Shown here one piece after another: positions 17,080 through 26,022 of a stretch of 64,000 nt of DNA. Source of the DNA: Streptosporangium sp. NBC_01495. Its GTDB lineage: Bacteria > Actinomycetota > Actinomycetes > Streptosporangiales > Streptosporangiaceae. Position numbers and translations under genes: made by a program. The stretch's first letter is position 1. Each line of letters begins with the position of its first letter. The stretch is taken from contig NZ_CP109430.1 of assembly GCF_036250735.1 (NCBI RefSeq), forward strand, positions 7,564,001 through 7,628,000. The letters are read 5' to 3'. Under the pieces are notes generated by a model that did not search any database, was not told the origin of the DNA, and worked only from the letters and a program-made list of their open reading frames with translations.

Positions 17080-18131
17080 GCGGTCTCCAGGCGGGCGACG
17101 AGCAGTTCGTTGGGGCCGTCGGCGTGCCGCCGCTCGATCCGGCCGAATCCGGAGTCGGACAGCCAGGCGGCGATGTCGGCGAAGGGGTGGATCCTGCCGC
17201 CCTGGGTGGTGGCGAGGTTGAGACTGAAGGCCCGGATGAACGCCTCGACCGTCGCGGGCGTGCCCTCGGGCAGGTCGGCGAAGGTCTCCAGCACGACCAC
17301 CGCGCCGCCGGGGCGCAACGCGCCCGCCACCCTCTTGAACAGCGCGCGGTTGCCCGCCTCGTCGAACCCGTGGCAGAGGTTGAACAGCAGCGCGGTGTCG
17401 TGCCCGGCACCCAGGTCCATGCCGGGGCCGGCGCCGGGGCCGGCCAGGTCACCCGGGAGCAGGGCGACGCGGTCGCTCAGCCCGGCCGCCTCGATCCTGG
17501 CCCGGCCGCCCTCCAGGGCGTTCGGCAGGTCGGCGATCGTCGCGGTGAGCCCGGGGTACGCCTGGCAGAACGCGATGCTGTAGCGGGCGTGCCCGCCGCC
17601 GACGTCGAGCAGGCGCTCCCCGGGGTGCGGCGCGCTCGCGGCGACCAGCGGGGCGAGCCCGGCGGCCATCCCGTCGAGCATGCTCTGGAACTCGGCCAGC
17701 GTCCTGGGCCGTTCCTCGAGCCAGGCGTAGAAGTCGACCTGGGGGGTGCCGGTCCGTACCGACTCCTCCAGGCCGTCCCAGAGCTCGGCCAGGACGTCCT
17801 GCCAGAAGGCCAGGGCCGGGGCGTAGCTCCACGGGCTCCGCCTGTCCAGGGTGCCCGCCACCATCGGGCTGTTGCCGTACACCCCCGCCCGGCCGGGGGC
17901 CCGGTCGAGGTAACCGAAGGAGGCGAGCGCCTCCAGCAGCACGGCGAGCCCCGCCGGGTCGGTGCCCGTCCTGGCCGCCAGCTCCGTCACGGAGAGAGGG
18001 CCGGGCATGAGCGCCTCGAAGACCCCCAGGCGCTGGGCGGCCCCCGCCGCCCGGAACGCCATCGCGCCGATCAGGTCGATGTGGGCGCCCGGCGCCCCGC
18101 GGAGTTCCTCAGGGTCGAGATAGAGCGGCAT
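17076..18131 (-). CDS. SAM-dependent methyltransferase (Methyltransf_2 type), SibL/AcmL-like candidate
   Basis: A 351-residue class I methyltransferase. Residues 10-95 form the N-terminal winged-helix dimerisation domain (LIGAMAFRAAGAAQRLGVFE, then LSVTELAARTGTDPAGLAVL). The SAM site is RLLDVGGGHARYSI (near 170), with ATIADLPNALEGG and VVVLETFADLP downstream. Residues typical of the O-methyltransferase family are recognisable, but some members (for 4-methyl-3-hydroxyanthranilate in sibiromycin and actinomycin) methylate carbon of 3-hydroxykynurenine. Pairing with a KMO gene makes that the leading hypothesis. ATG 18131 has AAGGAGA upstream and overlaps the exporter gene end by 23 bp. It is coupled to the KMO gene by an ATGA overlap. 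Confidence 0.85.
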   Translation of the reverse strand: MPLYLDPEELRGAPGAHIDLIGAMAFRAAGAAQRLGVFEALMPGPLSVTELAARTGTDPAGLAVLLEALASFGYLDRAPGRAGVYGNSPMVAGTLDRRSPWSYAPALAFWQDVLAELWDGLEESVRTGTPQVDFYAWLEERPRTLAEFQSMLDGMAAGLAPLVAASAPHPGERLLDVGGGHARYSIAFCQAYPGLTATIADLPNALEGGRARIEAAGLSDRVALLPGDLAGPGAGPGMDLGAGHDTALLFNLCHGFDEAGNRALFKRVAGALRPGGAVVVLETFADLPEGTPATVEAFIRAFSLNLATTQGGRIHPFADIAAWLSDSGFGRIERRHADGPNELLVARLETA

Positions 18132-19629
18132 CGCTGTCTCCTTGCGCGACTTGCGCGACGTCGGTTCCCGGGCCGGCCTCCGGGCCGGTCCCCGAGCGGC
18201 GTTCCGTGACGGATTCCGGGACGGTTTCCACACCGCCTTCCGTCAAAGGTCCCGGGACGGAACGCGAACCGGCTTCCACACCGTGTTCCGAGACGGGTTC
18301 CGAGACGGGTTCCGAGACGGGTTCCGGAGGGGCGTGCACGTCCTCGGCGTCGGGCAGCTCGGACTCCACCTTCCGCAGGCGGGGCCGGAGGTAGGCGAGC
18401 GGCGCGAGCACCACCAGGCACAGGCCGGTGATCAGGAAGATCGCCGCGATGCCCCGTCCCTCGCCCGTGCCGATCACGGCGCCGAGAGTTCCGGAGAGCG
18501 CCCCGCCGGGGGCGAGCATCGGTTCGAAGACCCGGTCGGCCAGCGGTCCCGCGGCCAGGTAGGTGAGCACCGTGGCCGTCTGGGTGAGCGCGCGGACCGT
18601 GCTGAGGACCCGGCCGAGCGCCGCGGGGTCGGTCTTGATCTGCAGTACGGTCATCCCGGTGCCCTGCACGAACGGCAGCGTGAACAGGAAGGCGGGCGCC
18701 ACCACCGCGATCAGCCAGGGCGAGGGCGCGAGGCTGTGCAGGGCGAGCAGCACCCCTCCCAGGGCGACGAACACCGCGACACCGCGCACCCGCCGCCTCG
18801 GCCCGCCCCACGCGCTCAGCACCAGCCCCCCGGCGAAGACCCCCGCGCCGCCCGCGAACATCAGCGCCCCGAGCACCGCGGCCGACCCGAACGACAGGAT
18901 CAGCGGCTGGACCAGCACCCCGGACATCCCGAAGAACAGGTTGTAGGCGGCCAGCACCATGACCAGCTGGAACAGCCCGCGCCTGGCCCGCAGGTAGCGC
19001 CAGCCGAACAGCAGGTCCCCGCGCAGCGGCTCCGGCGCGGCCGAGGCTCCGGGGCGGGTGACCTCGCGCGGCAGCCGCACCGCGAACATGACCACCCGGG
19101 TGACCAGGAAGGTGACCAGGTCGATCACGACCACGCCGGTGACGCCGACCGTGACCAGGAGCGTTCCCGCCAGCAGCGGCGCCGCGATCTTCACCGAGTC
19201 GGCGACCTGCATCAGGCCGTTCGCCCTGCCCAGGTGCCGCTGCGGCATGATCAGCGGCATCATCGCGTGGTACGCGGCCATGTGGAAGGTCCCGAAGACG
19301 GCCCCGGCCACCGTGATCACGTAGACGTGCCAGACCTCCAGCGAGCCGTAGATGAGCAGCAGCGCGAGGGCACCGGTGACCGCGGCGGCCCCGGCGTCGG
19401 CGGCCATCAGCATCCGCCTGCGGTCCCACCGGTCGGCCAGCGACCCGGCGAGCGGGGAGAGCAGCACCTCGGGCAGCACCGCGCACAGCATGATCAGCAC
19501 GAACTCGGTGGCCGAGCCGTTGCGCTGGTAGACCCAGACGCCCAGCACGAACCCCGTCAGGCTCGACCCGATGATCGACAGCAGCTGCGCCGCCCAGATG
19601 ACGACGAACCGGCGTATCCCGTCATGCAC
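18109..19629 (-). CDS. MFS exporter with repetitive C-terminal tail
   Basis: A 506-residue major facilitator of the MFS_3/enterobactin-exporter-like type with about twelve membrane segments and the A-loop LAGSLADRWDRRRML between segments 2 and 3. It presumably exports the NRPS product or provides self-resistance. GTG 19629 is preferred: it overlaps the NRPS stop by eight bases and has GGGAGA upstream. The last 90 or so residues form a cytoplasmic, acidic tail containing EPVSEPVSEPVSE repeats, encoded by a 12-bp tandem repeat. This tail is not needed in the family and is probably expansion by slippage. Confidence 0.88.
   Translation of the reverse strand: MHDGIRRFVVIWAAQLLSIIGSSLTGFVLGVWVYQRNGSATEFVLIMLCAVLPEVLLSPLAGSLADRWDRRRMLMAADAGAAAVTGALALLLIYGSLEVWHVYVITVAGAVFGTFHMAAYHAMMPLIMPQRHLGRANGLMQVADSVKIAAPLLAGTLLVTVGVTGVVVIDLVTFLVTRVVMFAVRLPREVTRPGASAAPEPLRGDLLFGWRYLRARRGLFQLVMVLAAYNLFFGMSGVLVQPLILSFGSAAVLGALMFAGGAGVFAGGLVLSAWGGPRRRVRGVAVFVALGGVLLALHSLAPSPWLIAVVAPAFLFTLPFVQGTGMTVLQIKTDPAALGRVLSTVRALTQTATVLTYLAAGPLADRVFEPMLAPGGALSGTLGAVIGTGEGRGIAAIFLITGLCLVVLAPLAYLRPRLRKVESELPDAEDVHAPPEPVSEPVSEPVSEHGVEAGSRSVPGPLTEGGVETVPESVTERRSGTGPEAGPGTDVAQVAQGDSDAALSRP
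18289..18324 (+). repeat. 12-bp tandem repeat, three perfect units
   Basis: CGAGACGGGTTC repeated three times without mismatch inside the exporter gene, encoding Ser-Glu-Pro-Val units in its C-terminal tail. A variable number among strains is likely. Confidence 0.85.
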
Positions 19630-22600
19630 GGCTGTCTCCCATGAGGACTCCGGTGCCGATGTGGTCACCGAGATAGAGGTCGAGCAGCTTCCCGTCCGCC
19701 GGAGGGCAGAGCAGCCCGGCGGCGGCGAGGATCTCCTCGGTGGCCGAGCAGTCGAAGGACGGGCCGGGCAGCGTGCCGTACTCGGCGAAGAACGCCGGGT
19801 AGGGGGCGATCGGCAGGTCGTCGCCGACCTCCAGCCGGTCGCGGACCAGCCGCCGCCATCGGACGCCCGGCATGAGCCGTACCGGGAGGCCGTGCTCGCG
19901 CAGTCCCTCGACGAGTTCCTCCGAGGTCAGCACGCGCGGGTTGTGGTAGTGGAAGTCGCCGACGGCCCGGCTCGTCGCCAGGTGCACGATCGCCGAGGCG
20001 ACGTGGTCGACCGGGGCCATGTCGATCCGTTCCCCCTTGGGCACCGCGCCGAGGCGGGCGCACGTGGCGAAGAGGCGGCCGAGGAAGTCACCGGGCACCG
20101 ACCGGCCGGTGCGGCTGTCGGCGGAGACCCTGGCCGGGCGGTGGATCGCGATCGGCAGCCCGGTCTCCCTGGCGGCGCCCGCGAGCCGGTCGGCGACCCA
20201 CTTGCTCTGGTCGTAGCCCAGGTGCAGCGGGCCGGGATCCGGCAGCGGGGTGTCCTCCCTGACCGTGCGCTCCCCGGGTGTCAGGTGCACGCCGAGCGTC
20301 GAGACCAGGTGGACGGGCGTGGTGACGCGGCCGGACGCGGCCAGCCGCAGGATCTCCAGGACGGCGTCCACGTTGGCCCGGCGCAGCCGCCGGTAGGGCA
20401 GGGCGAAGTTGACCAGGGCCCCGTTGTGCACGACGAGATCGGCCGAGTCCGCCAGCTCCGCGAACTCCCCGGCGGTCAGCCCGAGGCCCGGTAGGTCGAG
20501 GTCCCCGGCGTGCGGGACGATCCTGCCGTCGAAGCGCTCGTCCCAGAGCCCGTACCTGTCGAGGTTGTCGCGCAGCCGCCCGGCCGGGGTGTCGCCCCTG
20601 ACCAGGCAGTGGATCTCGGCGTCCGTGGTGCCCAGCAGCCCGGCGAGCAGGTACGCGCCGAGGAAGCCGGTGGCGCCGGTGAGCAGCACCCGGCGCGGCG
20701 GCCCCTCGGGGACGGGCGTTCCGGTGTACGCGATGTCGCCGGGCAGCGCCGCCTCCGCGTACAGGTCCACGGCGGCGGGCGCCCAGCCGTCCGCGCTCCC
20801 GCCCGCCCAAGCGGACCCGGCGTGAGAGAGCCCCCCGTCCTCGGCGTGGCCGGGTATCCCGTCCGGGCGGCCGATCCGCTCGTCCACGGCGGCGGCCAGC
20901 CCGGCCAGGTCGGTCGCGGCGAAGAGCGCGGTCATCGGGACCGTCACCCCCAGCTCCGCGCCGATCCTGGAGACGATCTGCGGGGCGAGCAGCGAGTGCC
21001 CGCCGAGGTCGAAGAAGTTGTCCCCCCGGCCGGGGTCCGCCTTGAGCACGTCGGCCCAGATCGCGGCGATGACCCGCTCGGTGCCCTCCCTCGGCGGCTC
21101 GTACGGCGGGGCCTCGCCGTCCGCGTCCGGCTCGGGCAGCGCCCGGAAGTCGACCTTGCCGTGCGAGGTCAGCGGGAGCGCGGGGAGCGTGACGACCGCG
21201 CCGGGCATCATGTAGCCGGGAAGCCGCCCGGCGAGGAACGCGCGCAGCTCGGCGACGGTGAGCCGGTCTCCCACCAGGTAGGCGATGAGCCGCCGGGTGT
21301 CGGCGGTGACCACGGCCTCGCGGACGCCGGGGTGGGCCAGGCAGGCCGCCTCGACCTCTCCCGGCTCGATCCGGTTACCGTGGAGCTTCACCTGCCGGTC
21401 GGTGCGCCCCAGGAACTCCAGGTTCCCCTCGGGCCGGTATCTTCCCAGGTCACCCGTGGCGTACATCCTCGCTCCCGCCCGGGGTGAGAACGGGTCGGGC
21501 AGGAAGCGCTCGGCGGTCTGCCCGGGGCGGCCCAGGTAGCCGTGGGCCAGGCACTCGCCGCCGATGTGGATCTCGCCCGGCACCCCGATCGGGGCCGGGT
21601 TGCCGTGGCGGTCGAGCACGTAGACGCGGGTGTGCGGCAGCGCGGCGCCGATCGGCAGGTGCGTGGCCGCGCCCAGCTCGGCGCCGTCGACCGTGCGGTA
21701 CGAGGTGGCGCAGACGGTCGCCTCGGTCGGCCCGTAGTGGTTGTGGAACGCGACCCGGCCGCCGGTCAGCGCGGCCCAGGCGCGCAGGCGTTCCACCGGT
21801 ACGCTCTCGCCGCCGACCATCATGGTGGTGACCGGGGCGGTGAACTCGTCCAGTTCCTCCACCCACTGCTGCCAGAGCGCCGAGGCGGTGTCGACCATGG
21901 TGATCGAGTGCTCCGCGCAGAGGGCGGCGAGGGCGGGTCCGGTCAGCGAGGCGGGAGCGGGGTGCAGCACCAGCGCGGCGCCGCTGATCAGGGCGGGGAA
22001 GACGTCCCCCGCCGAGGCGTCGAAGCTGAGCGGCGGGACCATCAGCACCCGCTCCCCCGGCCCGAACCCGTGCAGGTCCCTGAACGACCGGGCCAGGTGG
22101 GCGAGCGTGCGGTGGCCGACGACGACCCCCTTGGGCCGTCCGGTGGAGCCGGAGGTGTAGATCACGTAGGCGGCCCGGTCGGGGTGCCCCGCGACGGGCT
22201 CGCGCGCCGCCGCCCCTCCGGTGGGGCCGCCGTCCGTCCAGAGATCTGTCCAGAGGTCCGTCCAGAGGGCGAGGTCGTCCCGGCTGACGACCGGCCCGGT
22301 GAACCCGGCGAGTTCCGCCCCGTCCGCGATCGCCGCGCGCGCGCCGGAGTCGGCCAGCAGGTACGCCAGCCGCTCGGCGGGCTGCGCCGGATCCAGCGGC
22401 ACGTAGGCGGCACCCGCCTTGAGGATCCCCAGCAGCGCCACGATCGCCTCGGGCCCGGCGGCCAGCGCCAGCGCGACCCGCGCCTCCCCGCCCTCGGCGA
22501 TACCGTCCCCCACCGGCCGCTCAAGCAGCGGCCGGAGCCGGTCGGCCACGGCGTCCGAGGCCCGGTCGAGCTCCCCGTACGTGAGCACGGCGCCCTCCCC

Positions 22601-24346
22601 GCCGGGAGCGGCGGGGGTGATCACGGCGGGGGCGCCGGGGGTACGGGCGGCCTGCCGGGCGATCAGCCGATCGAGGAACTCCCCCGCCCCGTGAACCGCC
22701 CGAACCGGGCCGTCCGAGAGGACGTCCCCCGGATCCCCTGCCGGATCGTCCGAGAGCACGTCCCCGCGAATCCGGTCATCCGGAGGGGAGGCGACCGCAC
22801 TCACCACCTGGCCGTCGAAAAGCACATCCCCCGAGTCCCGGTCCGGATCGTCCGAGAGCACGTCCCCCGGCTCCGGTGCCGATCCGCCGCCGAGCACGAT
22901 CGCGCGTTCGGCGGCGGGCAGGATCTCCAGCCGCGACAGGCGGCGGCCGGGGTCGGCGACGATCGACCGGAACAGCGTCTCCAGCTGGGCGCCCATCCGC
23001 TCCACCGTGGACCGGTCGAACAGGCCGGTGTTGTAGGAGAACATCAGCTGGACGTGCGTGGGATAGACGATCACGTCCAGGGAGAGGTCGAACTTGGCCA
23101 CGGCCAGGCCCGACGCCACCGGCGCGGTGCGGACGCCGTCGAGGTCGAGCGATCCGGCGTCCGGGTTGCCCAGCATCAGCATCGTCTGGAACACGGGGGT
23201 CCTGGCCGGGTCGCGGTCGAGGCGCAGCTCGCTCACCACGTGCTCGAACGGCACCGCGGCGTGGCCGTACATCGTGAAGGCGCGCCGCCGCAACCTCTTG
23301 AGCGTCTCGCGGAAGGTCGGGTCGCCCGCCAGGTCGGCGCGGAGGGCGAGGGTGTTGATGAAGACGCCGAAGACCTGCTCGAACTCCTCCTCGGTGCGAC
23401 CCGCGACGGGGGTGCCGACGCAGAAGTCGTCCTGGCCGGTGTAGCGGGAGAGCAGCACCTGGTAGGCGGCCAGCACGGCCATGAACGGCGTGCACCGCTC
23501 GGCCCGCGCCATCCCGGTGATGCCCCGCCACAGCTCCAGCGGGATCCGGTGGACCACCAGGTCGCCGTCGGTGGTCCGCACGGCCGGGCGCGGCCGGTCG
23601 GTGGGCAGTTCCAGCACCGGGACGCCGTCGAGCTCGCGCACCACGGCGGCGACGTCCATCGGGTGCTCGCGCTGCTCGCGCACGTAGTCGGCGTACTGCC
23701 GCGCGGGCGGCGGAAGGGGCGACGGCAACCCGAGGCTGAAGGCCGTGTACAGCGACGCCAGCTCCCCGAACATGACCTGCTCGATCGACCAGGCGTCCCC
23801 GGCGATGTGGTGCACGACGACCAGCAGGACGTGCTCGCCGGGCCCGGTACGCACCAGGCTCACCCGCAGCAGCGGCCCGGTGACCAGGTCGAACGGCCGG
23901 TTGCTCCGCTCGGCGAGCAACGCCGCCAGCTCCCGCTCCCGCGACGCCCCCGCACCTCCACCTTCACCCCCGCCCGACGAACCCCCCGGCGCTTCGTGCG
24001 GCAAACCTCCCGGCGAACCCCCCGGCGGACCTCCCGACGGCCCGTCCAGGCTGCCGCCCGTCCCCCGCTCCGGCGTCCCGTACGGCGGCTCACCGGTCAG
24101 GTCGAGCCTCTCCATGACCAGCGGCGCGGGATCCAGGACCCTCGCGGCCGGGGAGCCCCCGACCTCGGGGAAGACGGTCCGCAGCGCCTCGTGCCTGGCC
24201 ACCACCTCGCCCAGCGCCCGCTCCAGGGCGTCGGCGTCGAGCGGCCCGGTGAGCCGCTCGCAGACGATCATGTTGTACGTCCCGTCCCCGGGAGTGAGCC
24301 GGTCCAGGAACCACAGGCGCTCCTGGGCGTACGAGAGCGTGCTCAC
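19622..24346 (-). CDS. Nonribosomal peptide synthetase, C-A-T-R, reductive release
   Basis: A 1574-residue NRPS. Condensation domain, residues 1-440, starts LSYAQERLWFLDRL and has active site HHIAGDA at about 179 (Ala for Gly in the last position). A repeat-rich linker lies at about 493-545. Adenylation domain, about 550-1040: A3 YTSGSTGRPKG near 730, A4 SFDASAGDVF, A5 HYGPTEATVC, A10 lysine in SHGKVDF. By-eye specificity residues are D-A-G-D-M-G-H-V-C-K, matching no code I can name. Thiolation LGGHSLLAP lies near 1112. The terminal thioester reductase has TGATGFLGAYLL near 1220 and YDQSKWVAD near 1377, so release gives an aldehyde, imine or alcohol instead of an acid. GTG 24346 overlaps the upstream stop (GTGA). 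Confidence 0.93.
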   Translation of the reverse strand: MSTLSYAQERLWFLDRLTPGDGTYNMIVCERLTGPLDADALERALGEVVARHEALRTVFPEVGGSPAARVLDPAPLVMERLDLTGEPPYGTPERGTGGSLDGPSGGPPGGSPGGLPHEAPGGSSGGGEGGGAGASRERELAALLAERSNRPFDLVTGPLLRVSLVRTGPGEHVLLVVVHHIAGDAWSIEQVMFGELASLYTAFSLGLPSPLPPPARQYADYVREQREHPMDVAAVVRELDGVPVLELPTDRPRPAVRTTDGDLVVHRIPLELWRGITGMARAERCTPFMAVLAAYQVLLSRYTGQDDFCVGTPVAGRTEEEFEQVFGVFINTLALRADLAGDPTFRETLKRLRRRAFTMYGHAAVPFEHVVSELRLDRDPARTPVFQTMLMLGNPDAGSLDLDGVRTAPVASGLAVAKFDLSLDVIVYPTHVQLMFSYNTGLFDRSTVERMGAQLETLFRSIVADPGRRLSRLEILPAAERAIVLGGGSAPEPGDVLSDDPDRDSGDVLFDGQVVSAVASPPDDRIRGDVLSDDPAGDPGDVLSDGPVRAVHGAGEFLDRLIARQAARTPGAPAVITPAAPGGEGAVLTYGELDRASDAVADRLRPLLERPVGDGIAEGGEARVALALAAGPEAIVALLGILKAGAAYVPLDPAQPAERLAYLLADSGARAAIADGAELAGFTGPVVSRDDLALWTDLWTDLWTDGGPTGGAAAREPVAGHPDRAAYVIYTSGSTGRPKGVVVGHRTLAHLARSFRDLHGFGPGERVLMVPPLSFDASAGDVFPALISGAALVLHPAPASLTGPALAALCAEHSITMVDTASALWQQWVEELDEFTAPVTTMMVGGESVPVERLRAWAALTGGRVAFHNHYGPTEATVCATSYRTVDGAELGAATHLPIGAALPHTRVYVLDRHGNPAPIGVPGEIHIGGECLAHGYLGRPGQTAERFLPDPFSPRAGARMYATGDLGRYRPEGNLEFLGRTDRQVKLHGNRIEPGEVEAACLAHPGVREAVVTADTRRLIAYLVGDRLTVAELRAFLAGRLPGYMMPGAVVTLPALPLTSHGKVDFRALPEPDADGEAPPYEPPREGTERVIAAIWADVLKADPGRGDNFFDLGGHSLLAPQIVSRIGAELGVTVPMTALFAATDLAGLAAAVDERIGRPDGIPGHAEDGGLSHAGSAWAGGSADGWAPAAVDLYAEAALPGDIAYTGTPVPEGPPRRVLLTGATGFLGAYLLAGLLGTTDAEIHCLVRGDTPAGRLRDNLDRYGLWDERFDGRIVPHAGDLDLPGLGLTAGEFAELADSADLVVHNGALVNFALPYRRLRRANVDAVLEILRLAASGRVTTPVHLVSTLGVHLTPGERTVREDTPLPDPGPLHLGYDQSKWVADRLAGAARETGLPIAIHRPARVSADSRTGRSVPGDFLGRLFATCARLGAVPKGERIDMAPVDHVASAIVHLATSRAVGDFHYHNPRVLTSEELVEGLREHGLPVRLMPGVRWRRLVRDRLEVGDDLPIAPYPAFFAEYGTLPGPSFDCSATEEILAAAGLLCPPADGKLLDLYLGDHIGTGVLMGDSRA
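22232..22267 (+). repeat. 12-bp tandem repeat within the adenylation domain
   Basis: Three units of a 12-bp repeat (GTCCGTCCAGAG type, middle unit with two or three changes) encode WTDL-like repeats about 30-35 residues before the A3 motif. This is a surface-loop position in adenylation domains, so the expansion is probably tolerated. Confidence 0.75.
22711..22868 (+). repeat. Four-copy GDVLSDDP-encoding repeat in the C-A linker
   Basis: Four dispersed copies of a 16-18-bp unit reading roughly CGTCCGAGAGCACGTCCCC encode GDVLSDDP, GDVLFDGQ, GDVLSDDP and GDVLSDGP between the condensation and adenylation domains. The acidic linker is much longer than usual. Confidence 0.75.
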
Positions 24347-25842
24347 GCGGCCTCGCCCCGCAGACGCGTGACCTCCTCGACGAGGCCGGCGATGGTGGGG
24401 TTGTCGAAGAAGACGTCCAGCGAGACCTCCACGCCGAGCCTGCGGCGGGTCCTGGCGATGATCTGGGTGATGGTCAGCGAGTGCCCGCCGAGGTCGTAGA
24501 GGTCCTCGTCCAGCCCGATGTCGTCGAGGCGGAGGATCTCCTGCCAGATTTCCCGCACCTCCGTGGTGATCGGATCCTCCCCGACGGGAGGTTCCGTCAC
24601 GTTGCCGGGGGCCGGGACGAACAGGTCGGTCACGGAAGACTCCTCTGGGGACGTGGGGTGGGGTGGTTCCGCCAGATCCGCGACCTTCGCACGGGGTTCC
24701 GCGGAGATGGCGCGCAGCAGCGCGCGCAGGTGACCCGCGATCCTGGACACGTCGTCGTGGTCGATCGCGGCGGGGTTGAAGCGGAGGCCGAGGGTGAGGC
24801 TCAGCCCGGCGTCCACCGCCTGGATGTGCAGCGCGCCGTGGGCGGCCCCGTTGAAGACCGTCCACTCCACGCCCGCCCCGAGACCGGGGAACTCCGGGAC
24901 GGCCGTCCTCCTGCGGTAACTGAGCAGCACCGGCGAGGAGGGCGGTTCCGGGGGCGCGTGCCGGAACCGGTACATGGCGTGGAGCTCGGCCCGGACCGTG
25001 CGCAGATAGCCGGGAAACCCCTCGTCGAGTTCGGGGTGCGGGACGAAGGGCACCCGCGCCACGAACGGCCCGACGCGGTCGCGCGTCTCGCACGTCCGGG
25101 TGCCGAGGTCGAGGGCGAGCGGTGACGCGGAGGTGCCGTACCGGCGCAGCAGCACGCCCACGGCCGCCAGCAGCAGCTCGAACCTGGTCGCGCCCAGCGC
25201 CGTGGCGGCCCCGGTGAGGGCACCGGACTCCGCGCCACCGAGCACCATCTCGACGATCTCCCCGGGGCCGGTGCCGCGCGGGACGGCGCGCAGGCCGGGC
25301 AGGACCAGCTCCGCGGGCTCGCGGTCGCGCTCCTTCCAGAACTCCTCGGCGCCGTCGGGCGGCGCCTGGAAGGCCCCGCCGTCCGCCCCGGCGCCGTCGC
25401 GCCGGCCCGTCCGCGCGGACGGCGAGCCCGGCGAGGCGCCGTAGGGCGACGGGACCGGGGAGGAGTGCGACGTCGGCCCCGGCAGGGTGGCCCGCGAGAA
25501 GTAGGCGTCGGCCAGGTCGCGGACCAGGACGTCCTTGGAGTCCGCGTCGAACACCCGTCCGTGCGCCGTGAAGAGCAGCCTGACACGCTCGGGACCCACT
25601 GTGACCAGCGTGAACCTGGCGAGCGGGCCGCGCTCCAGGTCGAACGGGCGCGCCGCCTCGGCCGTGGCGACCCCGGGATAGCGCTCCGGGGTCGACTCCG
25701 TGCGGGTGACCCTGACACGCCCGAGCACCGGGTGCCTGTCGGCCACGTCGGCGCACGCGCCCAGCAGCGCCGGAACGTCGACGAGACCGTTCAGGTGAAG
25801 CGCCAGCGGGATTCCCCGCAGGTCGAAGGGGCCGTGCGACAT
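24343..25842 (-). CDS. NRPS protein C*-T: degenerate condensation domain plus thiolation domain, no adenylation domain
   Basis: A 499-residue first gene of the biosynthetic operon. The N-terminal 400 residues have the condensation fold, but the HHxxxDG site reads AHGRVFDAD near residue 90, with the catalytic second histidine replaced by glycine, so peptide-bond formation is unlikely. Residues 425-495 are a carrier domain with LYDLGGHSLTITQ, serine intact. There is no adenylation domain, so the carrier must be loaded in trans. ATG 25842 with GGGAG upstream is preferred over a TTG at 25920, which would add a non-conserved segment reaching into the promoter. It overlaps the next gene by GTGA. 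It may act as a starter or bridging module. Confidence 0.88.
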   Translation of the reverse strand: MSHGPFDLRGIPLALHLNGLVDVPALLGACADVADRHPVLGRVRVTRTESTPERYPGVATAEAARPFDLERGPLARFTLVTVGPERVRLLFTAHGRVFDADSKDVLVRDLADAYFSRATLPGPTSHSSPVPSPYGASPGSPSARTGRRDGAGADGGAFQAPPDGAEEFWKERDREPAELVLPGLRAVPRGTGPGEIVEMVLGGAESGALTGAATALGATRFELLLAAVGVLLRRYGTSASPLALDLGTRTCETRDRVGPFVARVPFVPHPELDEGFPGYLRTVRAELHAMYRFRHAPPEPPSSPVLLSYRRRTAVPEFPGLGAGVEWTVFNGAAHGALHIQAVDAGLSLTLGLRFNPAAIDHDDVSRIAGHLRALLRAISAEPRAKVADLAEPPHPTSPEESSVTDLFVPAPGNVTEPPVGEDPITTEVREIWQEILRLDDIGLDEDLYDLGGHSLTITQIIARTRRRLGVEVSLDVFFDNPTIAGLVEEVTRLRGEAA

Positions 25843-25929
25843 CCTGTCCGTCTCCCTCGTGGGTGACTCACTTCGGGCAGGCGCCGGGGGCCGCGTCGCC
25901 CCTGACAGCAGTCTTGACAAACAATTATT

Positions 25930-25951
25930 AGGAAAGTTTCCTGTCTATTTA
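25930..25951 (+). promoter_or_regulatory. Putative ROK operator, site 2, between NRPS operon and GH3 copy 2
   Basis: AGGAAA-G-TTTCCT (25930-25942) is a perfect palindrome followed by GTCTATTTA, matching sites at 9601 and 31114. A TTGACA hexamer lies at 25914-25919. It lies in the 180-bp divergent interval, 88 bp before the NRPS start and 72 bp before the GH3 start, so it could control both directions. Confidence 0.62.
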
Positions 25952-26022
25952 CGCAACCCGAATGCTACACATGTGGTACGCCTGAGACAAGCGACTTGCC
26001 GTGAACCGACCTGGAGGCGTTG

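Noticed and set aside
24347..25756. 470-codon upstream extension of the C-A-T-R synthetase frame
   Set aside because: It overlaps the C*-T gene in another frame and is Arg/Gly/Pro low complexity; the GTGA junction at 24346 followed by a canonical condensation start settles it.
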